A DNA stretch of 21,640 nucleotides from a virus. Location of the stretch: IMG/VR virus record IMGVR_UViG_3300031999_005246, positions 1-21,640 of that record, one strand, 5' to 3'. A program made the translations under genes and the position numbers. The notes beneath the pieces are model-generated. The model did not search any database and was not told the DNA's origin. It was given only the letters and a program-made list of their open reading frames with translations. Below are positions 6,065 to 14,596 of the stretch, piece after piece (position 1 is the first letter of the stretch; every line of letters starts with the position of its first letter).

Positions 6065-6432
6065 ATTGTCACCCCTCCAAACACCAACTTAATCTCTTCA
6101 CCCGACATTAATATTATATCTACCTTCCAAATCTCATTTCTATTTATCCTACTAATAAATACCCCTTTAACTTCCTTAATAAACCTATACTTCTTCACAG
6201 CATCTATTATCTTCTGTAAAGTAACCTTCTCATTATTATACTCCACAATACTAACCATATCTAATCCATAATCCAAATGAAACAAATTATCCCCTTTACC
6301 CACCTTCATCAGAACCTTAAAATCCTGCTTAACCTTATCGGTATCCCCTACCATCACTAACCTTTTAGCGCCATCCATAACCAAGTCCATCGTAGCGCCT
6401 AACTTTAACGTCTCTCCATATAAATCAACCAT
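6061..6432 (-). CDS. Baseplate wedge protein, gp25/GpW-like
   Basis: A 123-residue protein placed directly before the baseplate J-like gene, where T4 gp25 / P2 gpW homologues normally lie. The sequence fits that role: an N-terminal strand pair (DLVMDGAKRLVMVGDTDKVK), a central FKVLMKVGKGDNLFHLDYGLD, which corresponds to the short-loop 'GE...' block of the family, then helices with LQKIIDAVKKYRFIKEVKG and two final strands. Related Firmicutes phage proteins of the XkdS type are a second option. The ribosome binding site GGGGTGG precedes the ATG. It should clip wedge subunits to the sheath. Confidence 0.65.
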   Translation of the reverse strand: MVDLYGETLKLGATMDLVMDGAKRLVMVGDTDKVKQDFKVLMKVGKGDNLFHLDYGLDMVSIVEYNNEKVTLQKIIDAVKKYRFIKEVKGVFISRINRNEIWKVDIILMSGEEIKLVFGGVTI

Positions 6433-6445
6433 TTAAACCACCCCT

Positions 6446-7171
6446 TTATCCCAATGCAGGATGTATATCCACCCTATCATATATAGCATCGGTGCCCTTA
6501 GTTCCAGATGTTTTGGCCACCGTTGCATCAAGTGCTACTGTCGCCGCTTTGGCAGTCGTTGCCTCCTTTGCCCCATCCGTAACAATCACATCTAGATGCT
6601 CATCCACTGACCCAGTAGAAGGGGCCCCAGCAGTTGGTGCTAACTTCATAGCATCCCTAACTTGCTGTTGACTAAGTCCACCCCCTCCACTATCAGAAAT
6701 AGCCTCTAAGGAATCTGTCGTTTTATCAAAGTTCTGGCCGGCATCCTTATCCATTATCTTATCAAGCCAAGAATTAACAGTCGGGGGGCCAGTTGCCGCT
6801 GCATTTGCCAAATGATCCAATTGATAATCAACTATCGCCGTATCAACCTGCGTATTGATATTTGCCAAAGTAACTGCCTCCACCACCTGACATACAAAAT
6901 CACAAGTATCGCCACCAGTGGACACTATATGAAAATTAAGGTCACCTATAGTGTTCGTATGTGTGACAGTCAATCCAAATACATACCACCCATACGCCAA
7001 TTCCGCCCAGTTCACAACCTCACTATCTATATTTGTAAACGACCCACCATCCTTCCTCATGATAATATCCGTTGAGGAAAAGTTTATCCCCGTCTTCCCT
7101 GTCCTATGGTCAGCAGGATCCGTCACAAAGTAAGTGATATATCTTGCAGTCGACTGTAATAATTGTCTCAT
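6446..7171 (-). CDS. Virion appendage protein with beta-sandwich N-terminal domain
   Basis: A 241-residue protein. Residues about 1-95 match a domain I know from many environmental phage structural proteins: a DHRTGKTG turn, then IIMRKDGGSFTNID, AYGWYVFGLT, and a final GDLNFHIVSTGGDTCDFVCQ strand. The rest is a low-complexity helical region rich in Ala, Asp, Thr and Val, with LSQQQVRDAMKLAPTAG and GSVDEHLDVI, also common in such proteins. The ATG overlaps the previous stop as TAATG. It sits between lectin-like and wedge genes, suggesting a baseplate-attached fibre or adaptor. Molecular role unknown. Confidence 0.6.
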   Translation of the reverse strand: MRQLLQSTARYITYFVTDPADHRTGKTGINFSSTDIIMRKDGGSFTNIDSEVVNWAELAYGWYVFGLTVTHTNTIGDLNFHIVSTGGDTCDFVCQVVEAVTLANINTQVDTAIVDYQLDHLANAAATGPPTVNSWLDKIMDKDAGQNFDKTTDSLEAISDSGGGGLSQQQVRDAMKLAPTAGAPSTGSVDEHLDVIVTDGAKEATTAKAATVALDATVAKTSGTKGTDAIYDRVDIHPALG

Positions 7172-8250
7172 TAGAATCCCCCCTGATTAACAAACCTATC
7201 ATACGTATACCCAACAATACCCAATTGCATCTCTCCAGATAACTCTGTAACCTGCACTGTAGTAGTTCCCCCACCAACAAAGTACAACTTCACCTTAAAT
7301 GGCACATTTGCAGTAGGGTTAAACCCATTATCAAAGTCCGCCGAATATAAAGTCGTTGTACTTGACATATTAGTATTATATGTAGACAAAACACTACTAT
7401 CACTACTCTTAATAATCTCCACCTTATCAATGTAATTGCTGCCATCACCACCAGATAATGACACTGTCAAACTATACAACTTCTCATAATTATGTGGAGT
7501 AATCGTTACACTCAACCAATTTCCACTTGTCTTATAAGGCAACACAACTATATCCCCGGCATAATGGTCATAACTATTTCCTGCTGGAGCATAGGAATTA
7601 TCCCAATCCGCTGCAGTATAGGTTGGGTTGTCCATATACCCCTTCCCAACCATTATTGATGGGGCACCACTCCATCCACCAGGTCTTGACCCACTTGTAT
7701 GACTTGTCCAGGCGGTCCCATTAGTAGAATACAACACCTCATAAGTAGTAGCAGTTAAGATGATTTTATACCAATACCAAACGCCAGTAGACAAACTACC
7801 AGTAAACCCATAGGTTGGTGTCGAGGCATTGTTTAAATTCCAACAATGTTTTATAGTACCACCATCGTGCACTATCTGTGCCCTAATCCAATTATCTACA
7901 TCCCAATACATTGCTATTCCGGTGGCCCACGAATTCTCGACAGAACTGGCAGCAAATATCAGCTTCCCCTGTATTGTGATATTATCTACAGCAGGGCTCC
8001 TTTGCAGATGTGAATACTCATGTTCTTGTGCTGTAACTTTCAATTGATTTGTTTCATCCACACAATCCGCACCGGTGTCATTTTCTTCTGTCCATCCAGC
8101 TTGCCTCGCCCCTCCCGCCCATCTATCACAAAAAGTAGGCGCAAGACCTACCTGATTAGCAGTCTGTAATGCATTATTGGTTACAGTCTCCACATCAGAT
8201 TTCGTCCCACCATCAAAATCCGCTGTAGTAGTAACTAGGAAATCTGCCAT
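7171..8250 (-). CDS. Probable host-recognition protein with concanavalin A-like domain
   Basis: This 359-residue protein is rich in Gly, Ser, Thr, Trp and Tyr and is predicted to be mostly beta. Residues about 60-235 have the strand pattern of a LamG / DUF1349-type lectin-like jelly roll: ITIQGKLIFAASSVENSWA, GIAMYWDVDNWIRAQIVHDG, TGVWYWYKIILTATTYEVLY and SGAPSIMVGKGYMD. The C-terminal part (SVTITPHNYEKLYSLTV onward) looks like a second beta sandwich. Such proteins in baseplate operons often bind surface glycans, so a receptor-binding or tail-tip role is reasonable but inferred. The start overlaps the previous stop as TAATG. No catalytic motif is seen. Confidence 0.6.
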   Translation of the reverse strand: MADFLVTTTADFDGGTKSDVETVTNNALQTANQVGLAPTFCDRWAGGARQAGWTEENDTGADCVDETNQLKVTAQEHEYSHLQRSPAVDNITIQGKLIFAASSVENSWATGIAMYWDVDNWIRAQIVHDGGTIKHCWNLNNASTPTYGFTGSLSTGVWYWYKIILTATTYEVLYSTNGTAWTSHTSGSRPGGWSGAPSIMVGKGYMDNPTYTAADWDNSYAPAGNSYDHYAGDIVVLPYKTSGNWLSVTITPHNYEKLYSLTVSLSGGDGSNYIDKVEIIKSSDSSVLSTYNTNMSSTTTLYSADFDNGFNPTANVPFKVKLYFVGGGTTTVQVTELSGEMQLGIVGYTYDRFVNQGGF

Positions 8251-8492
8251 TAGGCCACCTTCACTGTAAACTCATTACCATTATCAGTATCTACTATTTT
8301 ATCCTTACTCAACTCCGTCAATACAATCTTCACCACTAAATTACCATTTACCTTAACAGCCTCTACCCTATAACTATCAAGAGCAGAAACTGCAACTCTA
8401 CTTCTCAATAAAGCCACAAACTCCGGAAGTGGAAGTTCATTAAACTTCTCCAAACACTTATCCCACACATGATTATCTTTCGCTATTGGCAT
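8250..8492 (-). CDS. Hypothetical protein in the baseplate operon (80 residues)
   Basis: A small unrecognised protein with a helical N-terminal half (VWDKCLEKFNELPLPEFVALLRSR) and a beta-rich C-terminal half (YRVEAVKVNGNLVVKIVL). It lies four bases after the spike gene and overlaps the lectin-like gene by TAATG, so it is translated with them. Its position suggests an adaptor linking spike and appendage, or a chaperone for the following protein. No motif supports either. Confidence 0.6.
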   Translation of the reverse strand: MPIAKDNHVWDKCLEKFNELPLPEFVALLRSRVAVSALDSYRVEAVKVNGNLVVKIVLTELSKDKIVDTDNGNEFTVKVA

Positions 8493-8496
8493 CTTC

Positions 8497-9411
8497 TCAC
8501 TGCTCCATCTGTATAACCTCTACAGAATAATCAAATGTCACAGTCTCTGAAGGATAAACCTCCAATGTCACCTTAAACGACTTCTGCGAAGTAACATCCA
8601 AATGTGGATTCTTAGAAGTCGAAGACTTCACTACCAAATTACTATCTAACAAATCCCAATTCACTCCATCTATAGTAACATAAACCCTTATCGTAGCATT
8701 TCTCCCATCAGTAAACCCACCTATCTTAACATCTGCAATTAACCTTCTGGCAATATCAGACAAACTAGTATATGTATAGAGAACCATCTCTCCGGGATAA
8801 TGATCAAACACACCATTTACTCTATCTAACATCTTACCCATATCAGTCGTGCTACCACCAGCCCCAAGTTCAAACGTTACATCATCACTATGACAATAAA
8901 TTTTCTTACCATTCCGCCAAATCATTCCATTTGTTGGAGAACTAGGATTCCCTCCATAATCCACCAAAGTAACCAACTCACCCAATGTTATTCCCTCAGT
9001 TGGCAACTGCACTGTGGATTTGCCATCCCCCGGTACAAACCCCCCTAATACAATAGCATTCCCAATCTCAAACAAAGGTTCATTCTCTATATTCCTCCTT
9101 ACAATTTGAACATTTTCTAACGACCCAGTTAAATCATATTTAGAAAACCCCACTAATACAACATCATCTATCTTAAAAGGAACTAACACTATACTACTTC
9201 CACCCTTCATAAACATAATTGGCACATTTTCTAATTCCACCATATGATAGAGCTCACTCTCTATCTTTAACCTAATATTAACAGTCAAATCACTATTAAC
9301 CTTAGTTATAATGGCCGGACATATAGTCCATACTCCTCTAACGACTGATATAGCAACATTCTTCGTTCTATCAGCAATTCCTATTGGCTGACTATTAGGC
9401 ACACTAACCAT
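8497..9411 (-). CDS. Baseplate spike protein, Gp138-like OB-fold
   Basis: About 304 residues from the ATG at 9411, which has GGGG six bases upstream; in-frame ATGs at 9417, 9423 and 9435 are possible but overlap the hub gene more. The N-terminal domain (roughly 25-100) reads like the Gp138 N-terminal OB domain of central spike proteins: GVWTICPAIITKVNSDLTVN, then ELENVPIMFMKGGSS and FKIDDVVLVGFSK. Then come TVQLPTEGITLGE and SPTNGMIWRNGKKIYC, typical of phage tail-tip proteins. The C-terminal about 100 residues form a probable beta domain (ADVKIGGFTDGRNATIRVYV). It follows the hub gene, as expected for the trimeric spike that pierces the cell envelope. Confidence 0.7.
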   Translation of the reverse strand: MVSVPNSQPIGIADRTKNVAISVVRGVWTICPAIITKVNSDLTVNIRLKIESELYHMVELENVPIMFMKGGSSIVLVPFKIDDVVLVGFSKYDLTGSLENVQIVRRNIENEPLFEIGNAIVLGGFVPGDGKSTVQLPTEGITLGELVTLVDYGGNPSSPTNGMIWRNGKKIYCHSDDVTFELGAGGSTTDMGKMLDRVNGVFDHYPGEMVLYTYTSLSDIARRLIADVKIGGFTDGRNATIRVYVTIDGVNWDLLDSNLVVKSSTSKNPHLDVTSQKSFKVTLEVYPSETVTFDYSVEVIQMEQ

Positions 9412-10564
9412 AGTCATCCCCATATTCCATATCATCTATAGGTTCTATTTCAATAGGCACTCCTAAATATCCAATATTTTTTATATCCTTAATTAAGACA
9501 CATTGCATATCAACCTGATGACTGTCACCATCACTAATAAACTTAAACGTGCTGACCTTATAATATTCTACCTTGCCATCTTTTCTTTTCACATTAATAA
9601 TACTCGCACTATTAATTCTAGGATCCATCATCACAGTAATATTAAACTTGCCCTCTTTATTCTTACCATCCCCATCAAAATTCTCATTAACATTAATCAG
9701 CCCACTCTTAGCCTCATAATATAAACCAGTGGGCATTGCCATACTACTTGGCATTAAATAAAATCTCCCTTGTATTATCTTCCAAGTCCATCCAGTAGGT
9801 GTTTCAGACGTCTCACCAGTATTAGTATTAACGGTAGTTTTTCCACCCCAAACGGTATTAAGAGTCTTGATAAGGCCATTTAACCATTCTGATAGGGGAT
9901 AATCAGTAGTCATAATAAACTCCCCTACAAATACAACCTGAGATGGGTGTATATATCCTATAGTAAGTTCAGTATGCTTTCTTATCATATCACCTATTAT
10001 ATCAGTATATTTTGTATTTCTCCAACTGTCATTAACCCTTAAGCTTAAAAATGTTTTGCTATACTCTGTTAACCTTAACGTTGTTATTTTATCAGCACCT
10101 TCAATCACACTCTCTACAGAATTCACCCTGCCAATAAATATCGTACCAAAATTACTCAAATATCCAGCTTTAACTACACACACCGAATCCTTACCAATAA
10201 AATCTACCGTGTTATATAACTTAACTATACAATCATCGGGTTTGGACTTCTCCCCTCCAAGTATCTCTATATGAATAGTAATACCATTTACCCAACCCCC
10301 ACCTTCATACCTTCCAGTATGATATCTTGCGCCCATCCTAGGTATGGTATAAGTTGGCCAATACAACACCCCTCCCCTCTGAGATTGGGCCTTAACCCTA
10401 TAGAGCTTTTGCGCCTCTTCCATCATCATCTGATAACAATCATGATATTGATCATTAAATGTAGGGCTTACATACTCTGACAATGTGTCCATAAGCTCGC
10501 CCATTACATTAGGTGGAGGCGAAACTGCCACTTCAATATACCTCTCATTAATAGGTTTTGACAT
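9404..10564 (-). CDS. Baseplate hub protein (gp27 / gpD-like)
   Basis: A 386-residue protein with the features of contractile-tail hub subunits. An N-terminal beta region contains GVLYWPTYTIPRMGARYHTG and NGITIHIEI; the core has DSVCVVKAGYLSNFGTIFIG followed by RVNSVES and TTLRLTEYSKTFLSLRV, the usual 'coordinate-system, excursion from the axis, reporter term' layout of late-control D / XkdQ-like hubs; a helical insert reads YTDIIGDMIRKH and YPLSEWLNGLIKTL. The C-terminal beta domain includes INSASIINVKRKDGKVEYYK. I chose ATG 10564, with AGGTG seven bases before it, over a TTG at 10570. Its neighbours (plug-like protein before, OB spike after) support the assignment. Confidence 0.65.
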   Translation of the reverse strand: MSKPINERYIEVAVSPPPNVMGELMDTLSEYVSPTFNDQYHDCYQMMMEEAQKLYRVKAQSQRGGVLYWPTYTIPRMGARYHTGRYEGGGWVNGITIHIEILGGEKSKPDDCIVKLYNTVDFIGKDSVCVVKAGYLSNFGTIFIGRVNSVESVIEGADKITTLRLTEYSKTFLSLRVNDSWRNTKYTDIIGDMIRKHTELTIGYIHPSQVVFVGEFIMTTDYPLSEWLNGLIKTLNTVWGGKTTVNTNTGETSETPTGWTWKIIQGRFYLMPSSMAMPTGLYYEAKSGLINVNENFDGDGKNKEGKFNITVMMDPRINSASIINVKRKDGKVEYYKVSTFKFISDGDSHQVDMQCVLIKDIKNIGYLGVPIEIEPIDDMEYGDDYG

Positions 10565-10566
10565 TC

Positions 10567-10881
10567 TCAAGCACCTGTATTATTAAGCCAAGGAGCATTC
10601 AAATATATTACAATGTTCTTCTTATCCACAACAATGGGCATCATAAGAAAGGCAACTATCCCATAAACAGGGTCCTTTATCTCATTATAATAAAATGGAA
10701 TCATCTTGCCCTGAAAGACAACCTTTCCACTACCCGTCACCCACCTAAGTATCAAACTATCATCATGGGAATTCCACCTATAGGTAAATGCAAAGTACTT
10801 CCCATTAATATCTGTAAATGAAGTTTGAGGAAATCCCAACTCCATATTTACAGGTAACACATAAACAAAATCTAAACCCAT
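10567..10881 (-). CDS. Baseplate plug-like small protein (Pam3 gp18-like)
   Basis: A 104-residue protein resembling the small baseplate plug proteins described in cyanophage Pam3: a two-strand start (GLDFVYVLPVNMELGFPQTS), then FAFTYRWNSHDDSLILRWV, a G-K-V-V-F-Q-G turn, and a final IVIYL. The ATG at 10881 is chosen because AGGTGG lies five bases upstream; a GTG at 10888-10890 directly abuts the previous stop. It lies between the Dit-like and hub genes, which fits a part that closes the tail tube at the baseplate. The resemblance is by eye and modest. Confidence 0.5.
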   Translation of the reverse strand: MGLDFVYVLPVNMELGFPQTSFTDINGKYFAFTYRWNSHDDSLILRWVTGSGKVVFQGKMIPFYYNEIKDPVYGIVAFLMMPIVVDKKNIVIYLNAPWLNNTGA

Positions 10882-10890
10882 AATAACCAC

Positions 10891-11556
10891 CTAATTGAAC
10901 CAATCACCAGCTCCCTTCCAGAAATGATTCCAACCAGTCCCACTACCAAACTTCTCCTCACTCCAATCATAAAACCCATTCCAATCTATTACATGAAATG
11001 GTCCCCAGGATGGCTCCCTACCCTGCTTAGGGGGCTTCTTCAACGTTACCGCACCATAATTACCCATAGGGGCAGCACCCACCACCTTCCCATCACTGTC
11101 GGTAATATATTGAAATACAGCCCCCTCAAATTGCACAGGCATAAACTTTCCCAAATCAATATTGGCATCAAATGACGTACTACTATTACTATCCTCTACA
11201 ACCTTTACCGACTTCACAACCATATTATCAAAGTACCCCAAATCACAAACTATATCAAACGTTAGCTTATTATCCCACAGATCCATTATAAATAAGAACT
11301 GGTCCATCCTATTAAACTCCCCCGAATTTATTGCTGCTAAACTTGCCTCATGGCTACTTCCCATAGTATCCGCAGGAGTAAAAACATTAGAATAAAACTT
11401 CAAAGACAAACTAAGGGATATTTGCTGCTTCTCAATATGATCATGAGCAAGTTCTCCATTCTCCATAGTCTTATCAGTAATACTAGAACTAATACCAAAA
11501 TCAAGACTAGCAACGCCCCTATACTTGGCCCCATCAATCACCATATCAGTGTTCAT
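10891..11556 (-). CDS. Dit-like / tail-tube initiator protein
   Basis: This 221-residue protein directly follows the tape measure gene, where distal tail or tube initiator proteins lie. The N-terminal part (VIDGAKYRGVASLDFGISSS, then HDHIEKQQISLSLSLKF) matches the beta-strand pattern of Dit-like N-terminal domains found in contractile phages, and DLWDNKLTFDIVCDLGYFDNMVVKSVKV is typical of the second half of that domain. The C-terminal 60 residues are Gly-, Trp- and Pro-rich (WGPFHVIDWNGFYDW) and may interact with the hub. The ATG overlaps the tape measure stop as ATGA, with GAGAGGTC upstream. Confidence 0.5.
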   Translation of the reverse strand: MNTDMVIDGAKYRGVASLDFGISSSITDKTMENGELAHDHIEKQQISLSLSLKFYSNVFTPADTMGSSHEASLAAINSGEFNRMDQFLFIMDLWDNKLTFDIVCDLGYFDNMVVKSVKVVEDSNSSTSFDANIDLGKFMPVQFEGAVFQYITDSDGKVVGAAPMGNYGAVTLKKPPKQGREPSWGPFHVIDWNGFYDWSEEKFGSGTGWNHFWKGAGDWFN

Positions 11557-14048
11557 TCTGATGACCTCTCAAAATCACTATTCAACTGCCTAATAGTCTC
11601 CCTAGTAGCCTTACTAACAACCCTACCCAACCTCTCCTCATTCATATTACCATTAACTTGAGTCCCACTTATGTTCACACTAACACTCGGGGCAAACACC
11701 CTATTACCTCTCGCCTCACTCGCATTAATAAAAGATGTCCTCATATCAAATTTGCCCTTATACCCCTGATGGAAATCCACTAATGTATTACCCAATCCAC
11801 TAACAGCTAAAGAAGCCGCCTCAGCATCTAACTGTATATCATGGAAGAAAGGAGATTGACTTCCACTACTCTCATAAGCTGATGCTGCATCATCAGTTGC
11901 TGATTGGAACATTGCTATGGCACCAATGGCCAGCCCAATAGCCCCTACAATTGCTAATACAGGATTCATCCACATAACCGTATTCAAATATATCCATACC
12001 GGTATCATAGCCAATAATGCTGCAGACACCCACCCTACACTATCTTTCAACATCATGAATATTGTAATCATGGCCATTATAGGAAGGGCCGCCATAGCCA
12101 CTCTGGTGGCCTTTAGTGCAAAGTTCGCCCTCCATGTAGAAGCAGTTAACACATCGGTTGATTTTGCAAGTATCCAATTCTTTAACTTAAGTACCCCCGT
12201 CCAAAATGACATAATTCTTGCCCTCTCTGAGTATAAATACATTATAACAGTCAGGGCAGTTAGGGCTATTTCCACTGCTGCTAATACCTTGTTTCCCTCC
12301 CTCCATTGTCTAATAGAATCTGTCCAAAGGAAAAGTACCATACCCGCAGCCACTGCTAATTTTACAAGTGATTTTGTCAATGCCCATGCTGCTGCAGCCG
12401 CAGCTGTCATACTTCCAGCTACAGTCCGCCAACCTTTTATCAACAGATTAGTATAACCAACATTCGTATTCATCTTAAGATTAATCTCATCCTGCTGCTG
12501 ATTAACAACCATTTGTGCCGCAGCAACCAACATCAACGTGCCGGCAAATGTCAATAACTTACCAGTTAAGGTAAACACTGTATATATCGTCAATGAGAAG
12601 ATAGCAACCACTTGTTTCAAAGGATCAGGCAACTTATCAATCACTTTAATTATTTGAACCAAAATCTTATTCCAATCCTCAAGTAAAGGAGCCAACGTCT
12701 TACCATATGACGCATACAACGTATCCCAAGTTGCCTTCAATACGTCAGTAGACCCCTTCAAAGTTGTCAATCTCTCCTCAGCTATCAAAGTAGCCGAAGA
12801 AGCTGACCTAATAGTCTCCTCCCAATTCTTTGAAGTATCAGTCAGCACCGTAACTATATTATTTGCAGCATCTGCAGATATATTAAACGATATCAACTTC
12901 TGCTTTAAATCCTCTAAACCATACGTTTGCCCCTTCAGCTCTTTTCTCCACTGTACTAAGATATTGGTAGCATCCCCACCAAATTGATTATAAAGGGCGG
13001 CCTTAGCACCCACAGCAGTGAGCGCCAATTCATTCTCCCTTATATCATTAACATTCTTCTTATAAAGAGCCGACCAAAGAGTTAATGCCTCTGTACCGAA
13101 TATTTGTGCCAAGGTAGAATTCCTTTGCACCTCAGTCAGCCCTGCCATCTTAGTTTGTAACACCTCGACTATATCAGCAACACCCTTCAGATGATTATCC
13201 GCATCAAGAAATGCCTTGCCATACTCCTCAACAATTTCAGCATGGGTTGCCATCTCACCAGAAGCACTCGCCGCTATCTGCTGCAACTTCTGTAAAGATA
13301 TCCTTAAATTTCTACCCGCTATCCCCGACCTTATCATGTTATCTCCTGCAACCATTAACACAGCTAAAGTCTCCTCCACAGACCAACCTGCTAACGCCGC
13401 AGAAGCGGATACAAATTTGAAAGCTTCAGCCAACCCTTGAACAGACACCACACTCTCATTTGCAGCATATACCAACTCATCTGCTATCAATGCGAATGTC
13501 TGCATTACATCATTAGTTGACCTGGCCTGCATATCAAATCCATTGAATATACCAACAGCCAGATTAACTGCATCGCCAACATCCATCATGCCGACTCTAG
13601 CCATATCTAATATAGCTGGCGTAGCACCCATAACCCCATTATAAGTAAAACCAGCCATTGCTAATCCCTGCATTGCTTCCCCTACTTGCTTTGCAGAGAA
13701 GCCAGTCTTCATACTCAACTCTAACATCTTGTCGGCTACTCTCTCAGTTTGGCTAGCAGTTGCCCCTAACACCGTACCAACTATCGCAGCTTGGTATTCC
13801 ACTTCAGAATAAGCGGTGGCCATCCTATGAGCAATATTCCCAAAAGATTGCCCTATTCTACTTAACATTCCGCCAGCTGCCATTAAACCGAAAGCCATAT
13901 AAAGAAAGACGGTCCTCGTCCCACTAGCATTCTCGGCAGCTTCATTGATGGCCTGGCCTAGCGCTTTAGTTTTAGAAACAGCATCGCCATATTTCAGCGA
14001 CATTGCTATGTCAATATCTATTTTTTTGCTACCAGCGGTATCAGCCAT
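11553..14048 (-). CDS. Tail tape measure protein
   Basis: The largest gene in the window, 831 residues. Residues about 80-300 match the TP901-type tape measure core: YQAAIVGTVLGATASQTERV, FSAKQVGEAMQGLAMAGFT, DAVNLAVGIFNGFDM and AGRNLRISLQKL. Several hydrophobic, probably membrane-inserting stretches follow between about residues 480 and 720 (FSLTIYTVFTLTGKLLTFAG, AMITIFMMLKDSVGWVSAAL). The C-terminus is basic and helical. If the usual 0.15 nm per residue holds, the tail would be near 125 nm. The ATG at 14048, eight bases after GGAG, is preferred over TTG 14051. It overlaps the stop of the frameshifted chaperone frame as TGATG. Confidence 0.92.
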   Translation of the reverse strand: MADTAGSKKIDIDIAMSLKYGDAVSKTKALGQAINEAAENASGTRTVFLYMAFGLMAAGGMLSRIGQSFGNIAHRMATAYSEVEYQAAIVGTVLGATASQTERVADKMLELSMKTGFSAKQVGEAMQGLAMAGFTYNGVMGATPAILDMARVGMMDVGDAVNLAVGIFNGFDMQARSTNDVMQTFALIADELVYAANESVVSVQGLAEAFKFVSASAALAGWSVEETLAVLMVAGDNMIRSGIAGRNLRISLQKLQQIAASASGEMATHAEIVEEYGKAFLDADNHLKGVADIVEVLQTKMAGLTEVQRNSTLAQIFGTEALTLWSALYKKNVNDIRENELALTAVGAKAALYNQFGGDATNILVQWRKELKGQTYGLEDLKQKLISFNISADAANNIVTVLTDTSKNWEETIRSASSATLIAEERLTTLKGSTDVLKATWDTLYASYGKTLAPLLEDWNKILVQIIKVIDKLPDPLKQVVAIFSLTIYTVFTLTGKLLTFAGTLMLVAAAQMVVNQQQDEINLKMNTNVGYTNLLIKGWRTVAGSMTAAAAAAWALTKSLVKLAVAAGMVLFLWTDSIRQWREGNKVLAAVEIALTALTVIMYLYSERARIMSFWTGVLKLKNWILAKSTDVLTASTWRANFALKATRVAMAALPIMAMITIFMMLKDSVGWVSAALLAMIPVWIYLNTVMWMNPVLAIVGAIGLAIGAIAMFQSATDDAASAYESSGSQSPFFHDIQLDAEAASLAVSGLGNTLVDFHQGYKGKFDMRTSFINASEARGNRVFAPSVSVNISGTQVNGNMNEERLGRVVSKATRETIRQLNSDFERSSE

Positions 14049-14574
14049 CAATCCATCTCCATGAAATGATATTGGTGTATACGAGGACCTTCTGATTTTT
14101 TACTTCCGGACTGTAGATCATAGTACTTTTTCAAAGCAGTCAAATGCCTTATAAACTTTTTAAACGACCACTTCTTTATCTCGTCTACAGGCACCTTGAA
14201 CTCTATTGATATGAGATAGACAGGAAATTCCTCATCTACCTCATCACCAACTTTTTTTGGGCCAACTCCGAAAGCCCCAGTACATCTTCCAAATGTCCAA
14301 GTATCTGGGTAACTACAACTCCCTTCATCTCTTTGCTAAAGTCAATTGCCGGCTCCATTATACATGATTTCATTAACTCTCTCGCATACACACTTTGAAT
14401 AAGCTCACCATCAACCATAGACTTTTTTGTAATGGCAAACATATCCTCGGCATTCAAATCTCTTACCTTAAACGTTATACCGGAGACCTCAAAGGTAAAA
14501 AGCTCCTTACCTACATATAACCGTTCAAGTGGATCGGTGTTCGATCCCTTCTCGCTTGGGGTGTTCCCATTCAT
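14048..14574 (-). CDS. Tail assembly chaperone, long form made by -1 frameshift (gpGT-like)
   Basis: A 175-residue fusion made if ribosomes shift -1 on A AAA AAG at 14257-14251. The first 108 residues are shared with the short form (stop at 14236); the next 67 come from the -1 frame (14251-14048), beginning VGDEVDEEFPVY and containing FKKFIRHLTALKKYYDLQSG. This frame has no start of its own, fills the whole gap between the short-form stop and the tape measure gene, and its TGA overlaps the tape measure ATG. This is the lambda gpG/gpGT arrangement: both forms bind and protect the tape measure during tail assembly and are absent from the virion. Position, slippery site, stem-loop and frame all agree. 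Confidence 0.85.
14211..14257 (-). promoter_or_regulatory. Programmed -1 frameshift signal: A AAA AAG plus stem-loop
   Basis: The slippery heptamer A AAA AAG (14257-14251) is in the correct phase with the zero frame (CAA AAA AAG). Six bases later a stem forms between ATGAGGTAGA (14244-14235) and TCTATCTCAT (14220-14211): ten pairs with one G-U, around a 14-base loop that holds an inner AGGA/TCCT pair. The zero-frame stop TAG (14238-14236) lies inside the stem. Heptamer, spacing and structure match known -1 signals such as that of dnaX. Confidence 0.85.
14236..14574 (-). CDS. Tail assembly chaperone, short form (gpG-like)
   Basis: The zero-frame product, 112 residues, acidic and mostly helical after a beta start (LFTFEVSGITFKVRDLNAED). 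The length and place, between tail tube and tape measure genes, are those of the lambda gpG family. Its last residues, LSELAQKKLVMR, include the Lys-Lys pair encoded by the slippery site. The ATG at 14574 has AGGAGGG seven bases upstream. A small DUF-type tail protein would be the alternative, but the frameshift extension makes the chaperone call strong. Most ribosomes should stop here, giving an excess of the short form. Confidence 0.85.
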   Translation of the reverse strand: MNGNTPSEKGSNTDPLERLYVGKELFTFEVSGITFKVRDLNAEDMFAITKKSMVDGELIQSVYARELMKSCIMEPAIDFSKEMKGVVVTQILGHLEDVLGLSELAQKKLVMR

Positions 14575-14596
14575 TACATTTCCCTCCTGCTTATAA

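Noticed and set aside
11917-12456. A 179-codon open frame on the plus strand inside the tape measure gene
   Set aside because: It mirrors the Ala-rich helical part of the tape measure protein on the other strand, with no ribosome binding site or recognisable domain.
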